64,000 bases of DNA from Bacteroidales bacterium (GTDB lineage Bacteria > Bacteroidota > Bacteroidia > Bacteroidales > GCA-2748055). The stretch covers positions 1-64,000 of the forward strand of contig JAFGWU010000062.1 in the NCBI GenBank assembly GCA_016936975.1, written 5' to 3'. A model generated the notes under the pieces. That model saw only the letters and a list, made by a program, of their open reading frames with translations, was not told the DNA's origin and did no database searches. This document shows positions 27,703 to 35,882 of this stretch, piece after piece. How positions within the stretch are numbered: position 1 is the first letter of the stretch; every line of letters begins with the position of its first letter. A program made the translations under genes and the position numbers.

Positions 27703-29109
27703 ATGAAAAATACCTATTTCGATCTTGTTGAGCAGACCTACTACTTTCCACAGGAGGGATTTGATCTGCATGAAGGATATCTTACATTTTACGGGGTTTC
27801 TCTGAAGTATCTGATCCAGAAATACGGAACCCCATTCAGATTGATGTATCTGCCCAGGATTGGTGAACAGATTAAACGCTCCAGGAATTTATTCAACAGG
27901 GCCATAAAAGCCAGCAATTACAAAGGAAAATACCATTTTTGCTACTGTACCAAATGTTGTCATTTTCATCATGTTATAAGTGCAGCCCTCAAACATAAGG
28001 TGAATCTTGAAACGTCATCATCCTTTGATATCGACCTGATTCTGAAACTCTATGAAAAGGGGCAGCTTGACAAATCCACCGCGCTGGTCCACAATGGTTA
28101 TAAAACCGATGACTATATTAAAAAAATACTAAACCTGGAAAAAGTTGGATTTAAAAATTCAATACTGGTTCTGGATAGTATGAATGAATTGTCGAGGATT
28201 GCGCGTTTTGCCAATAACCAGAAATTAAAGATCGGCTTGCGAATGGCGATTGACGAGGAACCGCAATCGGCCTATTATACATCGAGACTGGGTATAAGGC
28301 ATACGGAAATGGTCAGTTTTTATCAGAATGAAGTTAAGAAATATCCCCATTTTGAGCTGAAGATGCTTCATTTCTTCGTGGACTCGGGAATCAAGGACAG
28401 CCTCTATTACTGGGGAGAATTTCAGAAGGCTGTTGCGCTTTATATTGAGCTGAAAAAAATCTGTCCAACGCTGGATTCATTAAACCTCGGAGGTGGATTT
28501 CCCATACGGAGCCATCTCGGATTTGAGTATGATTACGAATATATGATCAGGGAGATCATTTCAAATATAAAGCAGTCGTGCAGCAACGAAGGGGTTACCG
28601 AACCTCATATCTTTACAGAATTTGGAAAATATACGGTCGGAGAAAGCGGGGCCATCATCTTTGAGGTTATCGAACAGAAGCAGCAGAACGATACCGAATT
28701 ATGGTACATTGTCGATAACAGCCTGATGAATACCATTCCGGATGCCTGGTCGATACACGAAAAATTCATATTACTTCCCATAAACAAATGGGATCATGAT
28801 TATACCCGGGTTAACATCGGGGGCATCAGCTGCGATCATTCTGATTATTATAATTCAGAAGACTTTAATCAGCAAATATTGTTGCCTAAATACGCTTCCA
28901 CCGAAAAGGAACCCCTTTACCTGGGATTTTTTCATACGGGCGCCTATCAGGATTCCATAAGTGGTTACGGAGGTATAAAACACTGTCTGATTCCTGCGCC
29001 CAGGCATGTGATCATTGATCGTGATGCAACCGGAAATTTTGTCGATTATGTTTACCGTAACGAGCAAACAGTGGATGACATGCTGCATATTCTCGGTTAT
29101 AGCAAATAG
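27703..29109 (+). CDS. arginine decarboxylase-like PLP enzyme (fold III)
   Basis: A 468-residue alanine-racemase-fold decarboxylase. PLP lysine is Lys84 in FCYCTKCCH; the phosphate-binding glycines are LGGGFP (about 265-270); Cys in GGISCDHSD is at the place of the cysteine-aspartate active-site pair of the family. It is shorter than E. coli SpeA (about 650 residues) and lacks its insertions, resembling a Bacteroidota-type arginine decarboxylase. The agmatinase gene 3 bp downstream makes arginine the likely substrate, giving agmatine. Diaminopimelate or carboxynorspermidine decarboxylase activity is less likely from context. Confidence 0.8.
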   Translation: MKNTYFDLVEQTYYFPQEGFDLHEGYLTFYGVSLKYLIQKYGTPFRLMYLPRIGEQIKRSRNLFNRAIKASNYKGKYHFCYCTKCCHFHHVISAALKHKVNLETSSSFDIDLILKLYEKGQLDKSTALVHNGYKTDDYIKKILNLEKVGFKNSILVLDSMNELSRIARFANNQKLKIGLRMAIDEEPQSAYYTSRLGIRHTEMVSFYQNEVKKYPHFELKMLHFFVDSGIKDSLYYWGEFQKAVALYIELKKICPTLDSLNLGGGFPIRSHLGFEYDYEYMIREIISNIKQSCSNEGVTEPHIFTEFGKYTVGESGAIIFEVIEQKQQNDTELWYIVDNSLMNTIPDAWSIHEKFILLPINKWDHDYTRVNIGGISCDHSDYYNSEDFNQQILLPKYASTEKEPLYLGFFHTGAYQDSISGYGGIKHCLIPAPRHVIIDRDATGNFVDYVYRNEQTVDDMLHILGYSK

Positions 29110-29112
29110 AAA

Positions 29113-29967
29113 ATGAAGACTTTCGGCGGTATTGATGAAAAATATGCGGGTTATGATCAAGCGTCGGTTTTGCTTCAGCCGATCCTTTATGATGGGACCA
29201 GCACCTGGGGAAAAGGGGCCGACAAAGGATTCGGGCAGTTTCTCATCGCTGCGGAAAACATGGAGCTTTTCGACATCGAGACGGGCTATGAGGTATATAA
29301 GAAAGGGATTCATATTCTTCCTGAGCTTAGCGAACAAAGATCCCCGGAACATCTTTACAGATCGACCTACGAACTGGCACAGCGTCTGATAAGGACCGGA
29401 AAGTTCGTCACTTTCTTCGGAGGGGAGCATTCAATCAGTATTGGTATCATCCGGGCCTATCAGGAGGCCTATCCGGGGATCTCCATTTTGCAGCTGGACG
29501 CCCATACCGATCTTCGCCCGGAATATCTCGGTTCCCGTTACAATCATGCCTGTGCACTGCACGAAGCTTCTCAGGCCGGTAACCTGGTGCAGGTCGGAAT
29601 AAGAAGCATGGATGTTTCTGAGCAACCTTATCTGAACAAGGGAAAAGTTTTTTTTGCCGAGCAGATGGCCGGGAACACCGACTGGATTGAACGATCTCTG
29701 GATCTGCTGGGTGATACGGTTTACATCACCCTCGACCTTGATGTCTTCGATCCGGCTGTGATGCCGGCAACCGGAACTCCTGAACCCGGCGGGATGGACT
29801 GGAACACGATGATCAGCTACCTTCAACAGGTTTTTTCAAGGAGGAAGGTAATGGGTTTTGATATCGTTGAGCTTGCTCCGATACCCGGTCTGGTATATCC
29901 TGAATTTCTCGTAGCGAAGTTATATTATAAGATGTTAACGTATAAATTTATTAATCATGGACAGTAA
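29113..29967 (+). CDS. speB: agmatinase
   Basis: Hydrolyses agmatine to putrescine and urea with a two-manganese centre. The protein has 284 residues of the ureohydrolase family. The metal motifs are GGEHSI, DAHTDLR (Asp-Ala-His-Thr-Asp) and LDLDVFDP; the serine-containing substrate motif ATGTPEPGG is also present. Arginase is the alternative, but the position directly after an arginine decarboxylase favours agmatinase. It overlaps the next gene by 11 bp. Confidence 0.88.
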   Translation: MKTFGGIDEKYAGYDQASVLLQPILYDGTSTWGKGADKGFGQFLIAAENMELFDIETGYEVYKKGIHILPELSEQRSPEHLYRSTYELAQRLIRTGKFVTFFGGEHSISIGIIRAYQEAYPGISILQLDAHTDLRPEYLGSRYNHACALHEASQAGNLVQVGIRSMDVSEQPYLNKGKVFFAEQMAGNTDWIERSLDLLGDTVYITLDLDVFDPAVMPATGTPEPGGMDWNTMISYLQQVFSRRKVMGFDIVELAPIPGLVYPEFLVAKLYYKMLTYKFINHGQ

Positions 29968-30931
29968 AGGACCGGTTTCAGAGTTCATCCTGGAGCATTT
30001 CAGGCATTTCAATGCGGCGGTCATCGTGGATGCAGCAAAAGCCTATGAACAGCAGATAGAAAACGGAGGAAAAATGATGATCACCCTTGCCGGCGCGATG
30101 AGCACTGCAGAACTGGGAAAATCCCTGGCCGAAATGATCCGCCGGGATAAGGTTCATATTATTACCACTACCGGGGCCAATCTTGAGGAAGATGTGTTCA
30201 ATCTGGTTGCCCATTCACATTACAGGCGGATTCCTCACTACAGGGACCTTTCCCCGGAAGAGGAACATGAATTGTTGAAACATCATTTCAACAGGGTCAC
30301 CGATACCTGTATCCCGGAGGAGGAGGCCATGCGGAGGATTGAAAAACACCTGGTCGAGCAATGGGTAAGCGCTTTTGAAAAAGATGAACGCAAATTTCCG
30401 CATCAGTATTTTTTCGATTTATTGCTCAACGGAACGCTGGAGGAGTATTACGAGATTAATCCAAAAGATTCCTGGCTTCTGGCCGCCGCTGAAAAAGGCT
30501 TGCCGATCATTGTACCGGGCTGGGAGGACTCTACCTGCGGCAATTTCTTTGCTGCCCACTGTATAGAGGGAAGTATACAGCCCGGAATTGTAAAATCAGG
30601 AATTGAATACATGATGTTCCTTGCCGACTGGTACAAAGGAAATTCAGGGAAGGGGATCGGATTCTTCCAGATAGGGGGTGGCATCGCCGGAGATTTCCCG
30701 ATATGCGTGGTTCCCATGCTGCATCAGGACCTTGGACTGGAAAATATACCGGTCTGGTCCTACTTCTGTCAGATAAGTGACTCCACAACCAGTTACGGGT
30801 CTTATTCGGGTGCGGTACCCAATGAAAAGATTACCTGGGGGAAATTAGCCGAACAGACGCCGAAATTTATCATTGAATCGGATGCCACCATCGTTGCGCC
30901 CCTTCTCTTCGCATTATTGCTGGGCTGGTAG
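29957..30931 (+). CDS. deoxyhypusine synthase-like protein
   Basis: A 324-residue member of the deoxyhypusine synthase family, NAD-dependent aminobutyl transferases. The NAD-side motif TTTGANLEED and the C-terminal catalytic region are intact, with Lys296 in TWGKL at the place of the eukaryotic catalytic lysine (SWGK) and SDATIVAPLL after it. Bacteria have no eIF5A, so modification of eIF5A is unlikely. Bacterial homologues have been linked to homospermidine or spermidine-type synthesis. With the two preceding genes this suggests a pathway from putrescine to a longer polyamine. The exact product cannot be read from sequence. Confidence 0.82.
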   Translation: MDSKGPVSEFILEHFRHFNAAVIVDAAKAYEQQIENGGKMMITLAGAMSTAELGKSLAEMIRRDKVHIITTTGANLEEDVFNLVAHSHYRRIPHYRDLSPEEEHELLKHHFNRVTDTCIPEEEAMRRIEKHLVEQWVSAFEKDERKFPHQYFFDLLLNGTLEEYYEINPKDSWLLAAAEKGLPIIVPGWEDSTCGNFFAAHCIEGSIQPGIVKSGIEYMMFLADWYKGNSGKGIGFFQIGGGIAGDFPICVVPMLHQDLGLENIPVWSYFCQISDSTTSYGSYSGAVPNEKITWGKLAEQTPKFIIESDATIVAPLLFALLLGW

Positions 30932-30995
30932 TTACTTTGACAATTTAGCTGAATCCTATGTAACAAAGTCTGTTCAGATGCGTCTTATATACTGA

Positions 30996-31565
30996 ATGGC
31001 ATCAAACAAAGATCAATATTATATCGATCGCGTAAAGGGTGGGGATAAAGAAGCATTTACTTGTTTGGTGGATTCGTATAAGGATATGGTTTATACCATC
31101 TGCCTGCGAATGCTGAATAACCATGAGGATGCCGAGGATGCGGCACAGGATGTATTTCTCAAAACGTTCAGGTCTGTTCAGTTGTTCCAGGGTAAATCAA
31201 AATTTGCCACATGGTTATACAGAATAACCTATAATTATTGCATCAGCGTGATCAGGAGCAGGGTGAAGGTAATTGACCTTGTTGAGGAGGTTCCTGAAAG
31301 AGAAATTGATGAGGATGCAGTTAATGCATTGTTTGACCTGACTGCTTCCGACAGGGAACGATATGTTAGAACAGCCCTGGAAGCGCTGGCCGAAACGGAT
31401 GCCGTTCTGATCACCCTGTTTTATTATGAAGATCTCTCATTGAAAGAAATAGCTGAAATAACCGGATTGACGAATAATCATGTACGGGTAAAATTACACC
31501 GGGCGCGGCAGAAACTCTATGAAGTGCTCACCACGCAGTTAAAGTTGGAAATAAAGTCATTATGA
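30996..31565 (+). CDS. ECF-type RNA polymerase sigma factor
   Basis: A 189-residue sigma-70 family protein with only regions 2 and 4. Region 2 includes DAEDAAQDVFLKTFR and FATWLYRITYNYC. Region 4 has the helix-turn-helix LSLKEIAEITGLTNNHVRVKLHRARQKL. It starts 64 bp after the polyamine operon. The membrane protein that follows after 4 bp is a candidate partner. The target promoters are unknown. Confidence 0.92.
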   Translation: MASNKDQYYIDRVKGGDKEAFTCLVDSYKDMVYTICLRMLNNHEDAEDAAQDVFLKTFRSVQLFQGKSKFATWLYRITYNYCISVIRSRVKVIDLVEEVPEREIDEDAVNALFDLTASDRERYVRTALEALAETDAVLITLFYYEDLSLKEIAEITGLTNNHVRVKLHRARQKLYEVLTTQLKLEIKSL

Positions 31566-31569
31566 GGAT

Positions 31570-31938
31570 ATGGAAAAAGACAAAAATATTGAAAAATTGA
31601 TCAGGGAATCGGGATTGAGCCATACAGGGGATGGTTTTACCAAACGGGTGATGGATCGGGTATATGCCCAGCCCGTTCCCAGGGTTTACAAGCCTCTGAT
31701 AGGAAATACCGGAAAAATATTTATCCTTACCTTTCTTCTGGTGTTGGTTGTCGTATCAGTTATATTCAGTGAACCTTCTGAATTTTTCTCCCTCCAGCAG
31801 ATAAAACTGCCGGATTGGGATATGCATCCTGAAAAACTTTACGGTACTGTTTTATCAACAGGATTGCTGGCGATTTTGTTTGCCGTATTTATACTGGTGA
31901 TTGCAGATGCTGTTGTGAGAAAACGAAAATATATTTAA
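31570..31938 (+). CDS. small membrane protein, possible anti-sigma factor
   Basis: A 122-residue protein with a charged N-terminal cytoplasmic part (about 45 residues, FTKRVMDRVY), a first transmembrane helix (about 51-68) and a second one near the C-terminus (about 95-115), ending in RKRKYI. It follows the ECF sigma gene by 4 bp, which is the usual place for an anti-sigma factor. It lacks the zinc anti-sigma motif HxxxCxxC, so the function is inferred from position only. Confidence 0.6.
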   Translation: MEKDKNIEKLIRESGLSHTGDGFTKRVMDRVYAQPVPRVYKPLIGNTGKIFILTFLLVLVVVSVIFSEPSEFFSLQQIKLPDWDMHPEKLYGTVLSTGLLAILFAVFILVIADAVVRKRKYI

Positions 31939-31948
31939 GATTCCGCTT

Positions 31949-33139
31949 TTACCCAATAACCCCGAGATCCCTGCCCACTTTCTTAAATCCAGCGATACAC
32001 CGGTCGAGGTGGGAGGTTTCATGGGCTGCCGACAGCTGAACTCTTATCCGCGCTTCTTCCTGCGGCACAACCGGATAATAGAATCCGATCACATAGATCC
32101 CCTCGTCAAGAAGCCGTGCTGCAAACTCCTGCGATAATTTTGCGTCGTACAGCATTACAGCACAGATGGCCGATTGGGTAGGCTTGATGTCAAAACCTGC
32201 CCCGAGCATCTTTGTCATGAAATAGGCGGTATTCTGATGCAGTTTATCCTGAAGTTCGGTGGTTTCAGACATCATATCGAACATTCTGATTCCTGCACCG
32301 ACGACGGCTGGCAGAAGGGAATTTGAGAAAAGATAGGGACGGGAGCGTTGACGCAGCATTTCTATGATCTCTCTCTTTCCGGTTGTGAAGCCACCAATCG
32401 CCCCTCCGAAGGCTTTCCCCAGAGTACCGGTAATGATATCGGCTTTACCCCGGAGGTTAAATAATTCTGTCACACCTCTTCCGGTTTTTCCAACCACGCC
32501 TGCTGAATGGCTTTCATCAATCATTAACAGGGCATCGTATTTTTCTGCCAGTTCATAAATTTTATCTATGGGGGCAACGTTTCCGTCCATGGAGAAGACA
32601 CCATCGGTAACAATAAGCCGGAATCGCTGATCCTGAGCTTTCCTGAGCTGTTCCTCAAGGTCTTCCATATCTGTGTTCCTGTACCTGTATCGCTGTGCTT
32701 TGCATAATCTTACGCCGTCAATGATCGAGGCATGATTCAAAGCATCCGATATAATGGCATCTTCCTGGGTTAACAAAGGTTCAAACAGACCCCCGTTCGC
32801 ATCGAAACAGGCAGCGTACAGAAGCGTATCTTCCATTTCAAAAAAGTCTGCAATTTTCTTCTCCAACGTTTTATGCAGATTCTGTGTGCCGCAGATGAAA
32901 CGGACCGACGACATGCCGAATCCGTGGGATCTCAGGGCTTCTCCGGCAGCTTCCACCAGGGATGGATGGTTCGATAGCCCCAGGTAATTATTGGCACAGA
33001 AGTTCAGTACCTTTTTACCGCTATCCAGGGTAATTTCCGCACCCTGGGGGGATGTAATAATTCGCTCTTCCTTAAAAAGACCGGCCTGCCGGATCTGTTT
33101 AAGCTCGTTCTGGAGGTGGGTTTTAAATCGTCCGTACAT
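31949..33139 (-). CDS. kbl: glycine C-acetyltransferase (2-amino-3-ketobutyrate CoA ligase)
   Basis: Splits 2-amino-3-oxobutyrate with CoA into glycine and acetyl-CoA. The protein has 396 residues, of the alpha-oxoamine synthase family. The PLP lysine is in TGTLGKAFGGAIGG, with MIDESHSAGVVG and FICGTQNLHKTLE as further signatures. 7-keto-8-aminopelargonate synthase is a relative, but the upstream threonine dehydrogenase gene 6 bp away assigns it to threonine degradation. Confidence 0.95.
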   Translation of the reverse strand: MYGRFKTHLQNELKQIRQAGLFKEERIITSPQGAEITLDSGKKVLNFCANNYLGLSNHPSLVEAAGEALRSHGFGMSSVRFICGTQNLHKTLEKKIADFFEMEDTLLYAACFDANGGLFEPLLTQEDAIISDALNHASIIDGVRLCKAQRYRYRNTDMEDLEEQLRKAQDQRFRLIVTDGVFSMDGNVAPIDKIYELAEKYDALLMIDESHSAGVVGKTGRGVTELFNLRGKADIITGTLGKAFGGAIGGFTTGKREIIEMLRQRSRPYLFSNSLLPAVVGAGIRMFDMMSETTELQDKLHQNTAYFMTKMLGAGFDIKPTQSAICAVMLYDAKLSQEFAARLLDEGIYVIGFYYPVVPQEEARIRVQLSAAHETSHLDRCIAGFKKVGRDLGVIG

Positions 33140-33145
33140 AATATC

Positions 33146-34096
33146 TTAATTTAGTTTTTTCCGGATCTCATTCAGCATGATTTCCGTCATTTTTTCGAGA
33201 TCGTAATCGTAATTAAATCCCCAATCGAGTTTTGCAATGGTGTCGTCCACGCTGTGCGGCCACGAATCGGCAATCTCCTGCCTGAAGTCGGGGTTATAGG
33301 AGATGGAGAATTCCGGGATATGCTTTTTAATCTCCTGCCAGACCTGTTTGGGCGTAACGCTGAATCCGCCCAGGTTGTAACTGTTGTGTATGGTCAGCTT
33401 TGAAAGATCGGTCTCCATCAGGTTGATGGTAGCTTTGATGGCATCGTGCATAAACAGCATCGGCAGGGCCGTATCTTCGGTAAGGAAACATTCGTATGTC
33501 CCTTTACGAACGGCTTCATAATAGATTTCCACCGCATAGTCTGTAGTCCCGCCGCCGGCCTCTGTTTTGTAGCTTATCAGGCCGGGGTATCGTACGCTTC
33601 TGACATCCACACCGAACTTATTGAAATAGTAGTCGCACCAGCGTTCCCCGGCCAGCTTGCTGACACCGTAAACCGTGATAGGCTCCATTACAGTCAGCTG
33701 GGGGGTATTCATCCTGGGGGTTGTGGGACCGAATACGGCAATGGAGCTGGGCCAGAACACCCTGTGCACATCCTCGACCATCCTGGCCACCTCAAGGATA
33801 TTCATGAGACTGTCCATATTGATTCTCCAGGCCTGCAGCGGCAGTTTTTCTGCATTCCCCGAAAGGACCGCCGCAAGATGGTAGATCTGGGTGATTTTAT
33901 TCCGAATGATAAAATGGATAAGTTGCTTATCATCCATAACATCCAGGAGTTGAAAAGGGCCCGATTCAGTTATATCGGGAGGAGCGGGTTTTATATCTGT
34001 CGCAAACACCTGTCCGTCTCCATAGATCTTGCGAAGCTCCATGACCAGTTCTGAACCAATCTGGCCGGAGGCTCCGATCACCAGTATTTTTTCCAT
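33146..34096 (-). CDS. L-threonine 3-dehydrogenase, short-chain (NAD epimerase-like) type
   Basis: Oxidises threonine to 2-amino-3-oxobutyrate, the substrate of Kbl. The protein has 316 residues. The NAD-binding GASGQIG lies at 8-14, the active-site YGVSKLAGE supplies Tyr and Lys, and SSIAVFGPTTP gives the serine/threonine. This is the extended short-chain dehydrogenase form of TDH (as in Flavobacterium), not the zinc alcohol-dehydrogenase form of E. coli. It is first in the operon with kbl; an inverted repeat lies just before its start. Confidence 0.92.
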   Translation of the reverse strand: MEKILVIGASGQIGSELVMELRKIYGDGQVFATDIKPAPPDITESGPFQLLDVMDDKQLIHFIIRNKITQIYHLAAVLSGNAEKLPLQAWRINMDSLMNILEVARMVEDVHRVFWPSSIAVFGPTTPRMNTPQLTVMEPITVYGVSKLAGERWCDYYFNKFGVDVRSVRYPGLISYKTEAGGGTTDYAVEIYYEAVRKGTYECFLTEDTALPMLFMHDAIKATINLMETDLSKLTIHNSYNLGGFSVTPKQVWQEIKKHIPEFSISYNPDFRQEIADSWPHSVDDTIAKLDWGFNYDYDLEKMTEIMLNEIRKKLN

Positions 34097-34105
34097 ACAG
34101 TGCCA

Positions 34106-34129
34106 ATTATCCTGCTAAAATAGGATAAT
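34106..34129. promoter_or_regulatory. inverted repeat upstream of the threonine operon
   Basis: ATTATCCT (34106-34113) and AGGATAAT (34122-34129) form a perfect 8-bp dyad with an 8-base spacer, 10 bases before the tdh ATG. It could be an operator or a leader hairpin. There is no T-run, so it is not a terminator. Confidence 0.4.
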
Positions 34130-34314
34130 AAAATTCTTCCGGCAATGATATTAAACATAGCCAAAGGTGCTATTGTCGCAAATAGAACCTGAAGAGTCCC
34201 GGCGGAGAGGGTATTATCATCCTGCCAGGAAGGGTAACCTTATGATAATTTAAGACCCGGCTTCTCCAAACCTTTCATTTTTGGACGCCCCCGGGGAGCA
34301 TATTATGGTTTTAG

Positions 34315-35049
34315 TCAAAATCCTGTTTTCGAATGCAATTGCAATTGTTCCTTCAGGGATATGGAACCATATCGCCTGATCAGGATATTGTAAAGGTTAA
34401 AACTTGGAAGGAGGAGGCCGAAGAGATAAATAAAATCATCCACCGGTATGGTGAAGATGCGGAACCCAAGGTTTTCGGCATTGTCGTACCACACAACCGG
34501 AAGATAGGTTAAAACGCCATTAACGACAAAGAACGGGATCAGGGATACGAGATAGGTGAGGAGAAATCCGGAAAACCAGGTCGTGTATGATTTTTGGATC
34601 AGCTGTAGGATCAGCATGAAAGCTGCAAAAGCCACTGCCGTGAAGGTGTAGGTTCTGGCATACACGAATGGCAGAAGCGCCAGGAAGCCGGCCAGGAGGA
34701 ACCAGATCACAAAACGGGAGGCTCGCGGAAAATAGAATCGTTTCACGAAATAGCGCAGTACTTCATAAAGAAAAAAACAGCAATAAGGAACGATTAAAAA
34801 GAACAACCACTCTTCAACCGGAAGTCCTGCGATGTAGAAATCTTTTGTATAGGAGTGATTGAATCCCCAGATGCCCCTTGCGGTAAACCAGACATCCATG
34901 GTGATAAAAAGTCCGGCGGTTATTAGGATGCCAGGCAGCATATATTTAAGCTTTCTGAACATGAAGATGCGCTTTTCAAAACTCTGTGCCAGCGGGTAAA
35001 GAACCGCCAGTCCCAGGATGATAAAGTATGTCCAGGTGGTTCGTTCCAT
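34315..35049 (-). CDS. crtYcd: lycopene cyclase, fused CrtYcd type
   Basis: A 244-residue integral membrane protein with six to seven helices, made of two lycopene-cyclase domains in tandem. The acidic motifs are LPVEEWLFF in the first domain and IPVDDFIYLFG in the second; these are the PxE(E/D)-type motifs of CrtYc/CrtYd. It forms a beta ring on lycopene or a related psi end. The start was set at the ATG that overlaps the crtB stop as TGATG; an in-frame ATG 10 codons earlier is less likely. It is the last gene of the leftward crtI-crtB-crtYcd operon. Confidence 0.87.
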   Translation of the reverse strand: MERTTWTYFIILGLAVLYPLAQSFEKRIFMFRKLKYMLPGILITAGLFITMDVWFTARGIWGFNHSYTKDFYIAGLPVEEWLFFLIVPYCCFFLYEVLRYFVKRFYFPRASRFVIWFLLAGFLALLPFVYARTYTFTAVAFAAFMLILQLIQKSYTTWFSGFLLTYLVSLIPFFVVNGVLTYLPVVWYDNAENLGFRIFTIPVDDFIYLFGLLLPSFNLYNILIRRYGSISLKEQLQLHSKTGF

Positions 35050-35882
35050 CAGCATATTCCAAGCTTGCATTTGATCCATAAAGAGATAAGAATCATTAAT
35101 TTCCGGAAATCAGATATACGGTACCGACTGTTGAATACCTGGCCGGCATCGGCGTTCCTGATTTTCTTAAAGAGCTTCATGTAGTAAGTATAGGAGACCA
35201 GCACGCCCAATTTAGAAGCTTTATTTAACTTTTTTATCCCGGCAAGCGCTTCATCAAAATCATGCTGGATATCCCTCTCAATTTCAGATTTAACCTCGTT
35301 ATTTAAATTCTGGAGATTCAGACCGGGAAAATAGAACCGGCCCCTTTCGGTGTAGTCTGCGTGGATATCACGAAGGAAATTGATTTTCTGAAATGCTTCT
35401 CCAAGCTTACGGGCGGGATAAACAAGCGATTCATAGGCCTGGTCGTCATCCTTATAAAAAACCTTGAGACACATCAATCCAACGGCTTCTGCCGAACCAA
35501 AGACATACTTGCTGAAACTGGATGGATCGTGATTCTTTTCGGTGAGGTCCATCTCCATACTATCGAGGAACGCATGAATCAGCTCATGATCAATTTTGTA
35601 TTCATTTACCACCCACTGGAAACTGTGGAGGATCGGGTTGGTGCTCAGCCGCCGTTCAATGGCCTCGAAGGTCTCTTTTTTGAAGGCTTCAAGGAGAGCC
35701 TGTTTATTATGGCCGTGAAATGTGTCCACAATCTCATCAGCCACCCGCACAAATCCATAAATGGCATAAATCGGCAATCTCAAATCTTTTTTGAGAAGGG
35801 CCACACCCATCGAGAAGGAGGTGCTATAATTTTTCGTGGTCAGCTTACTTACCTGGAGCGCATTAATATCATAGAGATCCAT
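35049..35882 (-). CDS. crtB: phytoene synthase
   Basis: Condenses two geranylgeranyl diphosphates to phytoene. The protein has 277 residues. The first aspartate-rich motif appears as VADEIVDTFH, the second as NFLRDIHADYTERGRFYFP; both bind magnesium and diphosphate. The first 20 residues hold the family's STSFSMGVALL. It overlaps crtI by 14 bp and crtYcd by 1 base, so translation is probably coupled. The GGPP synthase that would feed it is not in the window. Confidence 0.95.
   Translation of the reverse strand: MDLYDINALQVSKLTTKNYSTSFSMGVALLKKDLRLPIYAIYGFVRVADEIVDTFHGHNKQALLEAFKKETFEAIERRLSTNPILHSFQWVVNEYKIDHELIHAFLDSMEMDLTEKNHDPSSFSKYVFGSAEAVGLMCLKVFYKDDDQAYESLVYPARKLGEAFQKINFLRDIHADYTERGRFYFPGLNLQNLNNEVKSEIERDIQHDFDEALAGIKKLNKASKLGVLVSYTYYMKLFKKIRNADAGQVFNSRYRISDFRKLMILISLWIKCKLGIC

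Noticed and set aside
33446-34054. Rightward 202-codon ORF opposite the threonine dehydrogenase gene
   Set aside because: A shadow of the dehydrogenase reading frame on the other strand; no family signature.
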